From assembly GCA_964533785.1 (NCBI GenBank), contig CAZHNG010000016.1, forward strand, positions 1 to 36,668: DNA of 36,668 nucleotides, given 5' to 3'. Positions within the stretch are counted from its first letter, which is position 1, and each line of letters begins with the position of its first letter. The stretch is from JANQRV01 sp964533785. Its GTDB lineage: Bacteria > Bacteroidota > Bacteroidia > Chitinophagales > Saprospiraceae. The notes under the pieces were generated by a model that saw nothing but the letters and a program-made list of their open reading frames with translations, did no database searches and was not told the DNA's origin. Position numbers and translations under genes: made by a program. Positions 1-11,200 of this stretch are shown here, piece by piece.

Positions 1-208
1 AGATAATACTTATCAAAACAATTACAAAAAAATTAACACTTTCTTAGCCCTTTTTTATCCGCCGAATCCACATCTTCCCGCTAAGCGGCTGCAAAGATAT
101 AGCCTTATTTCTTTTTTCCAAATACTTTGCTGTTTATTTTTTATTTTTCTTCGCTGTAGCAATTGTGCCGAAGAAATCCAATATTGCAGCCGATTTAAAT
201 ATAATACC
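1..208. other. Noncoding region upstream of serC
   Basis: No convincing gene lies in this stretch. It is AT-rich with long T runs. It contains a good minus-strand promoter (listed separately) that points off the left edge, so an unseen gene probably starts just outside the window. An 11-bp odd palindrome, CCGCTAAGCGG, lies at 78-88, just downstream of that promoter's -7 box. No clear plus-strand promoter for serC was found; the best AT-rich boxes miss the TAnnTTTG consensus. Confidence 0.6.
92..122 (-). promoter_or_regulatory. Bacteroidota-type promoter facing left
   Basis: On the minus strand TTTG (122-119) is followed after exactly 19 nt by TATCTTTG (99-92). This matches the Bacteroidota housekeeping consensus of TTTG near -33 and TAnnTTTG near -7. 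Transcription would start near position 86 and run off the left end of the window. The palindrome at 78-88 would lie at or just after the start site and could be an operator, which is inference only. Confidence 0.6.
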
Positions 209-1285
209 ATGAAAAAACACAATTTCAGCGCAGGTCCATCTATTTTACCCGATGTAGTATTCCAGGAAGCAGGCAAAGGAATCATTAACTACAATAACTC
301 AGGACTTTCTATACTGGAGATTTCGCACAGAAGTAAAGCGTTTGAGTCTATATTGCAGGAATCGGAAGCGTTAGTCCGAGAGATTTTAGATATCAATGAC
401 GAATACGGAGTAATTTTCCTCACCGGTGGCGCAAGCTCTCAATTTTTTATGACAGCAATGAATTTATTGGAAGCAAACCAAACGGCCGGATTTATCGATA
501 CCGGAACATGGTCGGCAAAAGCGATTAAAGAAGCCAAGCATTTTGGTAAAGTCAAGGTAATTGCTTCTTCTCAAAAAGATGGCTATAAGTGCATCCCAAA
601 AAACATCACTATACCCAAAGATCTTAGCTACTTGCATATAACTAGTAATAATACGGTATATGGTACTCAGTATCACTATTGGCCGGAAACTACGGTTAGA
701 TTGGTAGGTGATATGTCCTCGGATATTTTTACGAGACCAATAGATATCCATAAGTTTAAAGCTGTTTACGCTGGGGCTCAAAAAAACATGGGACCTGCAG
801 GTACCACCTTAGTTATTGTCGAAAGAGAAGCACTTGGTAAAGTACAACGCGCTATACCCTCGATGCTAGATTACCGGAATCACATTGCCAAAAAATCTGC
901 TTTTAACACCCCTCCTGTTTATGCCATTTATATTTCTTTATTAAACCTAAGGTGGTTAAAAAAAGTGGGAGGAATTCCGGAAATGCAAAAAAGGAACGAG
1001 GAAAAAGCCCGGTTGTTCTACGAAGAACTTGATCGCAACAACCTATTTGAAGGAAATGTAGCCAAGGAAGACCGGTCTTTAATAAATGCAACGTTCAGCC
1101 TGTTGGGAGATTATCAAGCACTTGAACCAACATTTCTTAAAGCCTGTGAGGATGGCGGTTGTGTCGGCGTAAAAGGACATCGTAGTGTTGGGGGATTCAG
1201 AGCTTCAATGTACAATGCTTTACCAGTAGAAAGTGTCAAAGCGTTAATAGAAGTAATGCAAACATTTGAACAAAAATACGGCTAA
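209..1285 (+). CDS. serC: Phosphoserine aminotransferase SerC
   Basis: This class-V, PLP-dependent aminotransferase converts 3-phosphohydroxypyruvate plus glutamate to phosphoserine in cytosolic serine biosynthesis; the family also acts in pyridoxal phosphate synthesis. The N-terminus MKKHNFSAGPSILP is the classic SerC opening with the FSAGP motif. The segment YAGAQKNMGPAG carries the PLP-binding lysine at about residue 192. The C-terminal KGHRSVGGFRASMYNALP contains the phosphate-binding HR and GGFRAS motif of the family. The 358-residue length is normal and the ATG start fits the family N-terminus. The gene stands alone: serA is not adjacent and the next gene is an unrelated peptidase about 70 bp downstream. 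Identification is firm. Confidence 0.97.
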   Translation: MKKHNFSAGPSILPDVVFQEAGKGIINYNNSGLSILEISHRSKAFESILQESEALVREILDINDEYGVIFLTGGASSQFFMTAMNLLEANQTAGFIDTGTWSAKAIKEAKHFGKVKVIASSQKDGYKCIPKNITIPKDLSYLHITSNNTVYGTQYHYWPETTVRLVGDMSSDIFTRPIDIHKFKAVYAGAQKNMGPAGTTLVIVEREALGKVQRAIPSMLDYRNHIAKKSAFNTPPVYAIYISLLNLRWLKKVGGIPEMQKRNEEKARLFYEELDRNNLFEGNVAKEDRSLINATFSLLGDYQALEPTFLKACEDGGCVGVKGHRSVGGFRASMYNALPVESVKALIEVMQTFEQKYG

Positions 1286-1353
1286 GACACTCACATCCAG
1301 GAAATCTCCCATTAAACCCTCCTTTTATTAACCGTTCTCAAGCTTTTGAAAAA

Positions 1354-2094
1354 TTGAAATCTAGACCTGCAAAAATCAACATAGAGGTAAATGGCGTTTC
1401 CGTACCTGTAAAAGTTCACTTTGAGCGAAGAAAGAACTCTCGGGTCGCAATTGGTAAAAAAGTGGTTCACTTGAGGCTTCCCTTTAAAATTTCCCAGCCA
1501 AATCTAGACCAAAGCATTCAATGGATGAAGGCTTGGTTAGAAAAAACAGCTCAAAGAAAACCGGAAATACTGAACCGATTCATTCAAAAATCCTATTGCG
1601 ATATTGATACCCTGACCGTTGGAAAACGCATTTATCAACTCAAAATAACATTAGCGGACAGAAAAACTCATAAGGCTACATTAGAAGATAATATTATCAC
1701 TATCGACTTAAGCAGGGAATTAGCTCTGGAAAGGAGGTCTAAGATAATCAAAACCTTATTAAGCAGAATCATTGGAAAGGATTACCTACCCCATATAACG
1801 GAGAGGGTACACTACCTCAACAGGTTACATTTTAATCAAAAAATTAAAAGCGTTAAACTTAATTACGCCCATTCACGGTGGGGCAGTTGCTCCTCTAAAG
1901 GCAGCATAAATTTGTCGACTCGGCTATTATTTGCCCCACAAACAGTAATTGACTATGTAATCATACACGAATTGGCCCATTTATTAGAACCCAATCATTC
2001 TCCTGGTTTTTGGAAACTTGTGAAACAAGCTATGCCAAATTATAAAGAGCAAGAAAAATGGTTAAAAGAAAACGGCCACCTTTGTGATTTTTAG
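1354..2094 (+). CDS. DUF45/YgjP-type M48-like metallopeptidase
   Basis: This is a zinc metallopeptidase of the YgjP (DUF45, PF01863) family. Its C-terminal half carries HELAH at residues 205-209, followed by EPNHSPGFW, which supplies the third metal ligand typical of the family, and before that the conserved RWGSCSSKG. Length (246 residues) is normal. No signal peptide is seen, so it is probably cytosolic; the physiological substrate is unknown in most bacteria. The only start that keeps the full N-terminal domain is a TTG at 1354, since no ATG is suitably placed, so the exact start is uncertain. Its stop overlaps the stop of the convergent VOC gene by 4 bp. Confidence 0.88.
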   Translation: MKSRPAKINIEVNGVSVPVKVHFERRKNSRVAIGKKVVHLRLPFKISQPNLDQSIQWMKAWLEKTAQRKPEILNRFIQKSYCDIDTLTVGKRIYQLKITLADRKTHKATLEDNIITIDLSRELALERRSKIIKTLLSRIIGKDYLPHITERVHYLNRLHFNQKIKSVKLNYAHSRWGSCSSKGSINLSTRLLFAPQTVIDYVIIHELAHLLEPNHSPGFWKLVKQAMPNYKEQEKWLKENGHLCDF

Positions 2095-2465
2095 CCTTTT
2101 TGTGAATACAAGATTTCCTGGCCAAATTGTAGCAAATAGCCATCAGGGTCGAGGATCCCAAATTCACGCATTCCATATTCAAAGCTTTCAAGCGGATAAC
2201 TGATCTCAACACTATCTTTTAACCTATGCCACAGGTCTTCAACATTATCAGTATAGAGATAGAGGCTGCCAGTGAACTTTGGAGCTTCATTCAAGTTCCG
2301 AGAGGTTCTCGTCGCTAGCATCAAACATACTTGATCTTTTACCATCCTCGCCCACTCATTATCAATTCGTTGCACACAGGTAAAACCCAACATATCTTCA
2401 TAGAAATGTATACTCTTATCCAGATCTAATACTTCAAGCATTGGTCTTAACTCCAGAAACCTCAT
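2091..2465 (-). CDS. VOC/glyoxalase-fold protein
   Basis: This is a small vicinal-oxygen-chelate (glyoxalase / bleomycin-resistance) fold protein of about 124 residues. The start MRFLELRPMLEVLDLDKS followed by FYEDMLGFTC is the standard first beta-alpha-beta-beta-beta module. DPDGYLLQFGQ near the C-terminus is the second module's metal-ligand-bearing strand. The specific substrate cannot be told from sequence; such proteins include lyases, dioxygenases and drug-binding proteins. An in-frame TTG lies two codons upstream, but the ATG at 2465 gives a natural N-terminus. It is the last gene of a minus-strand set after gpmI and a lipoprotein, 15 bp downstream of the latter. Confidence 0.85.
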   Translation of the reverse strand: MRFLELRPMLEVLDLDKSIHFYEDMLGFTCVQRIDNEWARMVKDQVCLMLATRTSRNLNEAPKFTGSLYLYTDNVEDLWHRLKDSVEISYPLESFEYGMREFGILDPDGYLLQFGQEILYSQKG

Positions 2466-2480
2466 AACCAAACAAATCGA

Positions 2481-3089
2481 TTAAGTAAAATCTACTTCTA
2501 CAATTAATTTTCGCTTTTTCGAGAATAGGATTTTTTGTTCATAATCAATGAAGTAACCTGCTTTGGGTTCGTATTTAAGTTTTTGCTTAGTTTGCGCAAC
2601 CAGGCTATTGGTCGTATTTAAAATATTGATTTTTACTACTTTTCCATTTTCAAAATCAATTTCAAGCAACTTAGTTTTCAAGGTTGTATCAATGGCTTGA
2701 TACCTTATTTCGACAAGTTTATCGCCCTGGTAAGTAGAATCCGCTCTATATTTATCTTCCCAAGCTATCCGATTGATATCCGAATTGAGGAACACTTGAA
2801 GCTCATTTTCAAAATCCAGCTCTGCAGCTTCAATTTGTTCTTCTTCACCCTGTAATTTTATCATTTTTCGGAACCTACTTTCGGAAGCTTTAAGACGGTC
2901 GATTTCAGCCTGAAAAAACTGTTCAACATCAAAAAAAACAGCAGGAGACTGATTATTATCTTCTGCAGCAGAGCTTGCCGGTAAACATCCAGTTAATGAT
3001 AAAGAAATTGTAAACAATACACCACTTGCACTCAGGGGATGCAAAAGGGTAAGTCCATTGCTTCTCAATGTAAAAAGGAATTCAAACAT
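2481..3089 (-). CDS. Predicted lipoprotein of unknown function
   Basis: I do not recognise this 202-residue protein. Its N-terminus has a hydrophobic stretch ending in SLSLTGC, a lipobox that would lipidate Cys35, followed by a polar linker. Residues about 50-100 look helical and charged (QAEIDRLKASESRFRKMIKL). The C-terminal half is rich in alternating beta-type segments, with DSTYQGDKLVEIRY and LLEIDFENGKVVKIN suggesting a small beta-sheet domain. It is probably anchored in the outer or inner membrane facing the periplasm. It starts 9 bp after the gpmI stop and so is probably co-transcribed with it; a functional link to glycolysis is not obvious. The n-region before the hydrophobic core is unusually long, so a later start is possible. 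Confidence 0.75.
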   Translation of the reverse strand: MFEFLFTLRSNGLTLLHPLSASGVLFTISLSLTGCLPASSAAEDNNQSPAVFFDVEQFFQAEIDRLKASESRFRKMIKLQGEEEQIEAAELDFENELQVFLNSDINRIAWEDKYRADSTYQGDKLVEIRYQAIDTTLKTKLLEIDFENGKVVKINILNTTNSLVAQTKQKLKYEPKAGYFIDYEQKILFSKKRKLIVEVDFT

Positions 3090-3098
3090 TAGTTCAAT

Positions 3099-4631
3099 TT
3101 ATTGTTGACTGATCAGCACTTCTCCATCCATGTCGTCCGGAATATCTATTCCCATAAGGGTAAGGATAGTAGGAGCGACATCCGCCAGTTTTCCATTTTT
3201 TACCTTAGCAGTAGTATTATCCCGGCTAACATAAATAAAGGGAACGGGGTTTTTGGTATGCGCCGTATTAGGACTTCCATTCTTATTGATCATATAATCA
3301 GAATTACCATGATCAGCAATTATGATCGTTTCGTATCCCTTAGCCAATAAGGTTTCTACGAGCTGCCGGGTGCAGCTATCCACTTTTTCAGCCGCTTTAA
3401 TGGCTGCCTGGAAGTCTCCGGTATGCCCAACCATGTCTGCATTTGCATAATTGAGACAGATAAAATCGGGTTCATTATGATGAATTTCTTCAATAGCGGC
3501 ATCAGTCACTTCCTGAGCACTCATTTCGGGCTTCAAATCATAGGTGGCTACTTTAGGAGAAGGAATAACGATCCTTTTCTCTCCAGGCAAAGCTTCTTCT
3601 TTTCCACCTGAAAAGAAATAAGTTACATGCGGATACTTTTCTGTTTCGGCCATTCTCAGTTGTGTTTTCCCAAGTCTGGCTATTACTTCTCCTAATGTAT
3701 TATCCAGGTTTGTTTTTTCAAACAGTACATGAACTTTTTCAAAGGTATCATCGTAGCGAGTCATCATCACGTAATAGAGATCAAGCTTCTCAATATCATA
3801 CTCCTGCATATCCGATTGAGTGAGTACCTGCGTAATTTCCCGCGGTCGATCGGTGCGAAAATTAAAACAAATGACGACATCTCCGTTTTTGATAGTTGCC
3901 ACGGGAGTTTCGTCATTAGCCATAACTACGATCGGTTCGATGAATTCATCTGTTTTTCCTTCCTGGTAACTCTTTTCAATAGCCTCAATTACATTAGGAT
4001 TGGGCTGTCCTTTACCGTGAACCAATAAATCATAAGCAAGTTTGATCCGCTCCCATCTTTTATCACGATCCATGGCATAATAACGTCCTATGACTGAAGC
4101 TACTTTACATTTTTTGCCATGGATATGATCTAGTAAACTTTGCATGTACAATTGTCCGCCTTTGGGATCGGTATCTCTCCCATCCATAAAGGCATGGATA
4201 TAAGCCTGAATTCCAGCTTGATCAGTGATATCACAAAGTGCTTTCAGGTGGTTAATGTGTGAGTGTACACCTCCATCAGACAACAAGCCCATAAGATGAA
4301 CCGGTTTTTGATGATTTTTAGCATAATCAAGGGCAGTGAGGAGCACTTCATTTTTTGCGAGTTCCCCTTCCTTTATTTGTTTATTGATGCGGGCAAGTTC
4401 TTGATAAACGATCCTTCCCGCACCGATGTTGAGGTGACCTACTTCTGAATTCCCCATCTGTCCCTCGGGCAAACCGACCTCTTCGCCATGCGTAACCAAC
4501 TGTGAATGGGGATATTTCAGATGCAGGCCATCCATAAATGGAGTATCCGCCTGTTTAATAGCATCTGCTTTTATATGAGGGCCGTACCCCCAACCGTCTA
4601 GTATAATTAACGCGACCTTATTTGCTTTCAT
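3099..4631 (-). CDS. gpmI: Cofactor-independent phosphoglycerate mutase
   Basis: GpmI interconverts 3- and 2-phosphoglycerate in glycolysis and gluconeogenesis and belongs to the alkaline-phosphatase superfamily with two Mn ions. The N-terminal ALIILDGWGYG carries a metal-binding Asp (D12), and GQMGNSEVGHLNIGAG contains the catalytic Ser62 that is phosphorylated. The second metal-binding region appears as CLNYANADMVGHTGD and IIIADHGNSDYM. The 510-residue length is typical. The ATG start at 4631 fits the family N-terminus. A lipoprotein and a VOC protein follow closely on the same strand. The long gap upstream (4632-5202) should hold its promoter, but no good match was found there. Confidence 0.97.
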   Translation of the reverse strand: MKANKVALIILDGWGYGPHIKADAIKQADTPFMDGLHLKYPHSQLVTHGEEVGLPEGQMGNSEVGHLNIGAGRIVYQELARINKQIKEGELAKNEVLLTALDYAKNHQKPVHLMGLLSDGGVHSHINHLKALCDITDQAGIQAYIHAFMDGRDTDPKGGQLYMQSLLDHIHGKKCKVASVIGRYYAMDRDKRWERIKLAYDLLVHGKGQPNPNVIEAIEKSYQEGKTDEFIEPIVVMANDETPVATIKNGDVVICFNFRTDRPREITQVLTQSDMQEYDIEKLDLYYVMMTRYDDTFEKVHVLFEKTNLDNTLGEVIARLGKTQLRMAETEKYPHVTYFFSGGKEEALPGEKRIVIPSPKVATYDLKPEMSAQEVTDAAIEEIHHNEPDFICLNYANADMVGHTGDFQAAIKAAEKVDSCTRQLVETLLAKGYETIIIADHGNSDYMINKNGSPNTAHTKNPVPFIYVSRDNTTAKVKNGKLADVAPTILTLMGIDIPDDMDGEVLISQQ

Positions 4632-5202
4632 GAACTTTGAATTCTTTTTTGCGGCTAATGTAGGGCTTTTAAGTTTAAATAGATGTAAAGAAAAGCAGAA
4701 GCCTATTTAACATTAGACAAGAATAATTGACTTAAAATTAAGATGATGAAACAAGTTCTTACGAATGAAAGTTGAGAATATGACAAAAATTACCCCGGTA
4801 AAAGGATTATTTTTTTATATTTTTGCGATAAATAAGTTAGAACTTCATATTGTTATTTGTCAGCTTTTTTGAGCTATCAAGTGATTTAGGAGTAAAATTC
4901 TTTCTTCTTACGAAGTAAAGCCACGAGGACTTAGCATTAGCTTCTTTCATCTAAAAGCTTCTACTTGCAATGACAAGAGAGAATAAGCTCAGGCTATCAA
5001 TACAACATTCATTGTTCCAAAGTACAATTTAATCAATCCAAGACCTGCAAGACAAATTGCAGTTTCCCCTCTTATTTTCAATACCGATTTTAGTGTATTT
5101 ATTCACCCTATGAATAGCTACCTGGTAATGATAAAACATTAAACCCATCATTACTTGACAGCTATCCATCATTACATACTACATTAACAAAAACATAAAA
5201 TA
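4632..5202. other. 571-bp noncoding divergent intergenic region
   Basis: This region separates divergent gpmI and the giant secreted protein. No credible gene is present in it. It holds a lone TAnnTTTG-type box, TATTTTTG, at 4818-4825 on the plus strand, without a convincing TTG at the right distance. It also has a short inverted repeat CTGCAA-gacaaa-TTGCAG at 5045-5062 followed by a pyrimidine-rich run. If the 4818 box is used, the giant gene has a leader of about 370 nt. Confidence 0.6.
4818..4825 (+). promoter_or_regulatory. Possible -7 box for the giant gene
   Basis: TATTTTTG fits the Bacteroidota -7 consensus TAnnTTTG. No TTG or TTTG is found 17-23 nt upstream, so support is weak. It faces the 5203-12387 gene but lies about 380 nt from its ATG. 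Confidence 0.25.
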
Positions 5203-8200
5203 ATGAACAAACATTTTACTCGCTCAAAGCGAGCCGGTAAACGCGTATTTCCTTTTTCGCGTTGGCTCATAGTAGGAGTGGTTTGGGTTTTCATTGCATT
5301 TACGCCCTTAATGATGCCAGCCCCAGGATTAAATACTCCACAACCTATTGGAAAATTTCTTGATGGCACCTTACCGACTGTTGCACCAGAAGGAACAGTT
5401 GAATATGAGGTGGTGGAAGCTTTTCCCAATTTAGAAGTAGATAGCCCTTTGGTCTTTGTTCCAGAACCAGGAACAAATCGGATCATTATCGGAACAAGGG
5501 ACGGACTCTATGAAGCTTTCGAAAATGATCCATCAGTTACCACAGCACAAAAGCAGCCTTTTTTGGACTTGACCGACCGTACGGCGGTAGTGTGGGACGG
5601 CGGAATGTTAGGGCTTACCTTCCACCCAGACTTTCTTACCGATTCCAACAAACGCTTTATTTATGTATGGTATACCTCAAAGATGGAGTCAGCTACCAAA
5701 AAATATTGGGGTTCCGGTGAAAACACAACCCAAGCACAAAATGTATTTTTAAGGTTATCGCGCTTTGAAGTTGATTTTGTAAACGGCAGTAATATTGTTA
5801 ATAAAGACTCTGAGCTTATCATGATCAACGTTCATTGTTACAATAGTTCTCATCGTGGTGGAGGTATGGCTTGGGATGATGACGGCAACTTGATTGTAAC
5901 AATCGGGGAGCAATTTAATGGCGGCAGTGCTCAAAACATTACCAACACTTTGCAAGGAGGATTCATTCGTATTGATGTAGATAAAAGAGGTGGTAGTTCT
6001 AGCCATATTCCAAAGAGAGTGGTACAAAACGACCCAACCTATAATCCAATGGGGACAGATCCTACCACGGGAGGTACTGTAATCAATGGCTTTGTCGGCC
6101 ATTACGCAGGTTCCAATCCTGCCTCTCAAACTGACATGGAAGATTCTGACTTCTTAAGCGATCCTGACAAAGAATTTACAGGTATTGAATACTATATTCC
6201 AAATGACAACCCTGACTGGGCTGCTTTGGCGGAACTTAAAGGCGTTACGCTTACTGAAGGTGATTATTTTGAAGAATACGTAACTATTGGTAACCGTAAC
6301 CCTCATCGAATGACTAGAGATGGGGATGGCCGCTATTGGAGTGGTGAGGTAGGCGCAGGTTCAAGAGAAGAAATTAACGTACTCGAAGAAAATGAATTGA
6401 GTGTAGGAATCAATTATGGCTGGCCTGCTAAAGAAGGTAACCAAGGATCTTATCCGAGTAGTTATATAGGCGTTCAAAAAGATCCTGCTACCGATTTTCT
6501 TCGGTCAGAAGCTAATGCCATCATAGGAGGGTATGTATATCGAGGAACTGACCTTCCCGGATTATTTGGAAAATATATCTGCGGCGGTTACTCTCAACAA
6601 AGAATCTTTGCAGTTTCTTACGATGAAGTGAACGGAAATGTCACCAATATTTCACGTGAAGTGATAGCTAATTTCGATCCCGGAGCGTTAATTACCTTTG
6701 GTCAAGACCACGCCGGGGAGATATACTTGTGTCCTCAAGGACCGGATAGAAAGATCTATAAATTAGCTACTGTAGGTGCCGCTATTCCTGCCCCTCCGCG
6801 CTTGTCACAGATCCATGCCTTCAATACCAACCAACAAACAGGAGATTTTACGGGAATAACTACTTTAACCCCCAAGACGGGCGTACTTCCTTATGAGCTC
6901 AACGTTCCATTCTGGTCGGATGGTGCATTGAAATACCGTTATTTGGCAGTGCCTAATAATGAAGATGGCAATGGGATGCACGATAAAATAGATGAAAAGA
7001 TCATCTTCTCTGAAAATGGGGATTGGCAATTTCCCAATGGTACAGTATTCATCAAACACTTTGAGTTGCCCGTAGATGAAACTGACCCTACTGTGGTCAA
7101 AAAGGTAGAAACGCGTTTTGTGATTAAAGGAGATGATGGTGAATATTACTACCTGTCTTACGAATGGAGGGACGATGGCACCGATGCCGATTTATTAGAA
7201 ACGGGAAAAACCAAGAATTTTGATATTCAGCTTTCCGGTGGAGGTACCGAACAGCAGGAATGGATCTACCCAGACCGAACGGAATGCCTACAATGTCATA
7301 ATGCCGTCGCGGGACACGTACTGGGAGCCAAAACCCGTCAGTTAAACAAAGATGTTGACTATACGGTAGTAGGCGGAAACATAGGCAATCAGCTGGAAAC
7401 CTACCTACAACTAAACATGTTTGCGGGTACGCCATTTCAAGCTTCGGATATCACTAACTTTCTGACCCTAAGTCCACTGGACGATGCGAATGCTACGGAT
7501 GAAGAGCTGGCACGTTCCTACTTTGATTCGAATTGTAGTTACTGCCACCGCCCTGGTACAGCCAATGGAGCAGCTTTCGATATGCGTTTTTCCACACCAT
7601 TGGAATACCAAAATATCGTCAACGCATCATTGAGAGAAGAACTTGGTGACCCCACCAATAAAGCCGTAGTTCCTGGTGATTTATTTCACTCTATTGTCTA
7701 TCAGCGCATCAAGTACCCAGACCAAGAGCCTAGTGATCCTACCTTTAGTATAGATATTTCTATGCCACCTTTAGCAAGAAATGTAGTGGATGACCAGGGC
7801 GTTACCATCGTTGAAAACTGGATTAATGGCCTAGATCCTGCGGACTTCCCAGTAGGTAATTTGGTCCCGACTATAACTTTCCCCGAAATCGACCCTAAAT
7901 GTGTGGACGATGCCAATTTCCTTCTAGGAGCAACTTCGGATTCTCCGGTCTCGATTACTTACATGGTTGAAGATGGTGACCAATACATTTCTTTGAATAC
8001 GAGCACCGGGGAAGTAGATATTCTAGAAGATGTCATTTTTGACGACATGACCGGAGACCAGCTTCTACCCTTACCTGCTACTGTAACAATAGTTGCAAGA
8101 CAAGAGGCAAATAATGACTACGAAGCAGCACAGGCGACCCGAAGCTTTGAGATCGTTGGCAGAAATAACTTCACCTTTGTAACCAACGGAGATGCTTCCC

Positions 8201-11200
8201 AGGTAAAATGTACCGATTGTCTGATCGTTACCCCTGATGTGGAGGATGCTGAGGGTACGGCCTGGTCTGATTTCACCATTGACCTCGACCAAACGTTCCG
8301 GTTAGAATTATTAGTGAATCTGGGCAGCAATGATGGTACAGGTGGTGACGGAATGACCTTTGCGTTGCAAGATGTCAGTAATACTTTCCTGGGATCCAAT
8401 GGAACACCAATGGCAGTTGACGGTTTGACTACCTCTTTTGGAGTGGAATTTGATACTTGGCAAAGCTCAGGGACATCTGACCCTGCCTTCGATCATATTT
8501 CATTTTGGGCAAATGGTGATGTTACAGATCCTTTACAAACAGCAGTACAGGCCAGACAATCCTCCCCCAATATAGAAACCGGAACAGATTATGAAGTTGT
8601 GATTGAATGGGATCCGAATATTAACCAACTATCCGTTGAGTTTGACGGGACAGTAAGAGATATTTATAATGGAGATATTCGCAGTTTCTTTGGTAGTGCT
8701 CCGTACGATGATGTCTACTTTGGATTTGGCGCCGGTACCGGAGGAGCTACAAATGAGCATAAGGCGTGTATAGTGAATTTAATTCAAGGTGGATCACTAC
8801 TGAACCTTTCCATTTCTTCCACTGACGAAGACTGCGGGCAAGGAAACGGTACCGCTACGATCACTCCTTCCGGTGGTAGTATGCCCTATACTTTTGCCTG
8901 GAGTGATGATGATCCGCAAAATCCACAATATACTACAGGAGTAAGAAATGACCTTTCTGCAGGTACTTACTTTGTAACCGTTACGGATGATAACAACATC
9001 AGCAAAACAGCGTCGATCGTAATTAATAATCTACCAGGACCCACGCTGGAAGTGTCTTCTACGCCGGCTAGTTGCAACGTCATTCCGGCTGATGGAACGG
9101 CAACGGTGACACCCACTCCAGCTTCAGATCCACCAAACGTTGAATATACCTACGATTGGGAAGATCCCCAAAGTAATCCTTTAGTCCAAAATACCGCAAC
9201 GGTTACCGGCCTGGTGCCAGGTACTTATTCAGTGACCGTCACCAATACCGTCACCAACTGTTTTGCAATTACAACTGTCACAGTAGAAGAAGCTGCGCCG
9301 TTTACTTTATCAACCAGTTCCGTGCCATCTCCTTGTGGAATGACTGACGGATCAGCCACTGTCACTGTTGATCCAGCAGGAACTTATACGTATAAGTGGA
9401 ATGATCAACCAGATCCGAATGGACAGACTACGGCAACGGCGACCGGACTGACACCAGGCACCTATACCGTCACCGTTACCGATGCCAATATGTGCGAAGC
9501 TACCGCAACCGTTGATGTCCTTTCTGACTGTCCGCCATTGGCAAGAGTCGGAACGGCTACTGATGATGGAGGTAATTGTTATACGCTTACTACCCCTGCT
9601 CCAAACAATCAAGCAGGAGCTATTTGGTCTCCGAACACGATCAATCTCAACAATGGATTTGTTTTGGAGGGTGAGTTATACTTTGGTTTTGATAATAGCG
9701 GAGATAATAGGGGTAATGCGGACGGCATTGCCTTTGCACTGCACAGGGATGATAGAGGTACGAGTGCTATTGGGGGATACGGCGGTTCTTATGCCATCGC
9801 TCTTACTAACGGTACTGAGGCAGTCGCTCCATCCTTTGGATTTGAATTTGATACCTACCCTAACGGAAGTGAACCAACGGTGGATCACTTCTCCTTTTGG
9901 GGGAACGGAGATGTTTATACTCCTTTGACAACAGAAGTGCAGGCAGATCCGACCTCCGGAAATATCGAGGACGGAGAGCTACACACCATCAGAATAGAAT
10001 GGGATCCCATTGCGGATGATATGGAAGTTTACTTTGATGGTAATTTAATAGATACCTACACGGGAGATATCGTTGCTAATTTCTTCGAAGATGATCCAAC
10101 AGGAGTATACTGGGGCTTCGGTGGAGGTACCGGAGGCGCTACCAACTTACAGCAGTTCTGTCTAACCAGCTTTGTATCCAGTACTCCAATTTCATTGCAG
10201 ACCAACATTCTTACGGAAGCAAACTGCGGACAAGCAACCGGAGAAGCGGAAGTTATTCCGACCGGTGGAACGCCACCATACACTTATCAATGGAGTGGAG
10301 GAATTCCAGATCCAATGGATCCATCTAAGGTCGGCGGGTTGGCTGCAGGCACCTACTTTGTAACGGTAACTGATAATGTAGGCTTTACGGCTTCCACTTC
10401 GGTTGTTATGACCGAAACAGGTTGTGTAGGCTTGGTAGTAAATGGAGTGGCTACGGCGGATGGTGGTGATTGTTATACCCTTACACCGGAGGCTGGAAGT
10501 CAGGCAGGTACGGCCTGGTCTCCTTCCACAATCGACCTGACAGACAATTTCCGATTAACTGCTGAACTTTATTTTGGAGATAACGATCCCGGAGCGGACG
10601 GTATAGCCTTCGCTTTGCACAATGACACACGGGGGCCGAATGCCATCGGTGACCTGGGTGGTAGTTTTGCAATTGATAATCAAGCTGGTGGGGATGATGT
10701 ATTTCCGTCTTTTGGAGTTGTATTTAAAACTTATCCCACAAGCGGTGGAGATTTGATCTATGTTTTCCAGGATGGAAATACTGCACCTGGTGCAGCAGTT
10801 GTTGGTCCTTTCTGTGCTACGGACGGTAGTACTCCAAGTAGTAGTTGTACCAACATAGAAGATGGTAATCAACATACAGTTATCTTTGAGTGGAATGCCA
10901 CACAACAAGTATTGACCGTATTCTTTGAAGGCACACAAGTCATTCAGTACGATGGTTCGGTGTTGGGGAATGTAACCACCATTTTAGGTGGAGGTGGACC
11001 AGACGTTACGGATGCTTACTGGGGATTCGGTGCAGGTACAGGTGGGGCGATCAACCGCCACGAGGTTTGTATCACCAGCATGGAAACCGGTATCCAAGTC
11101 AATCAGTCTATTGATTTTCCTACTATCGAAAGTGTATGTGCGGATGCAGGTTCCGTGCAATTGGATGCTACCGCAACTTCTGGTCTGCCGGTCGCTTACG

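Noticed and set aside
55..285. 76-codon open frame on the minus strand at the left end
   Set aside because: It overlaps the start of serC and its translation has no domain pattern.
9482..9928. 148-codon open frame on the plus strand
   Set aside because: It is an out-of-frame shadow within the lectin 2 region of the giant protein.
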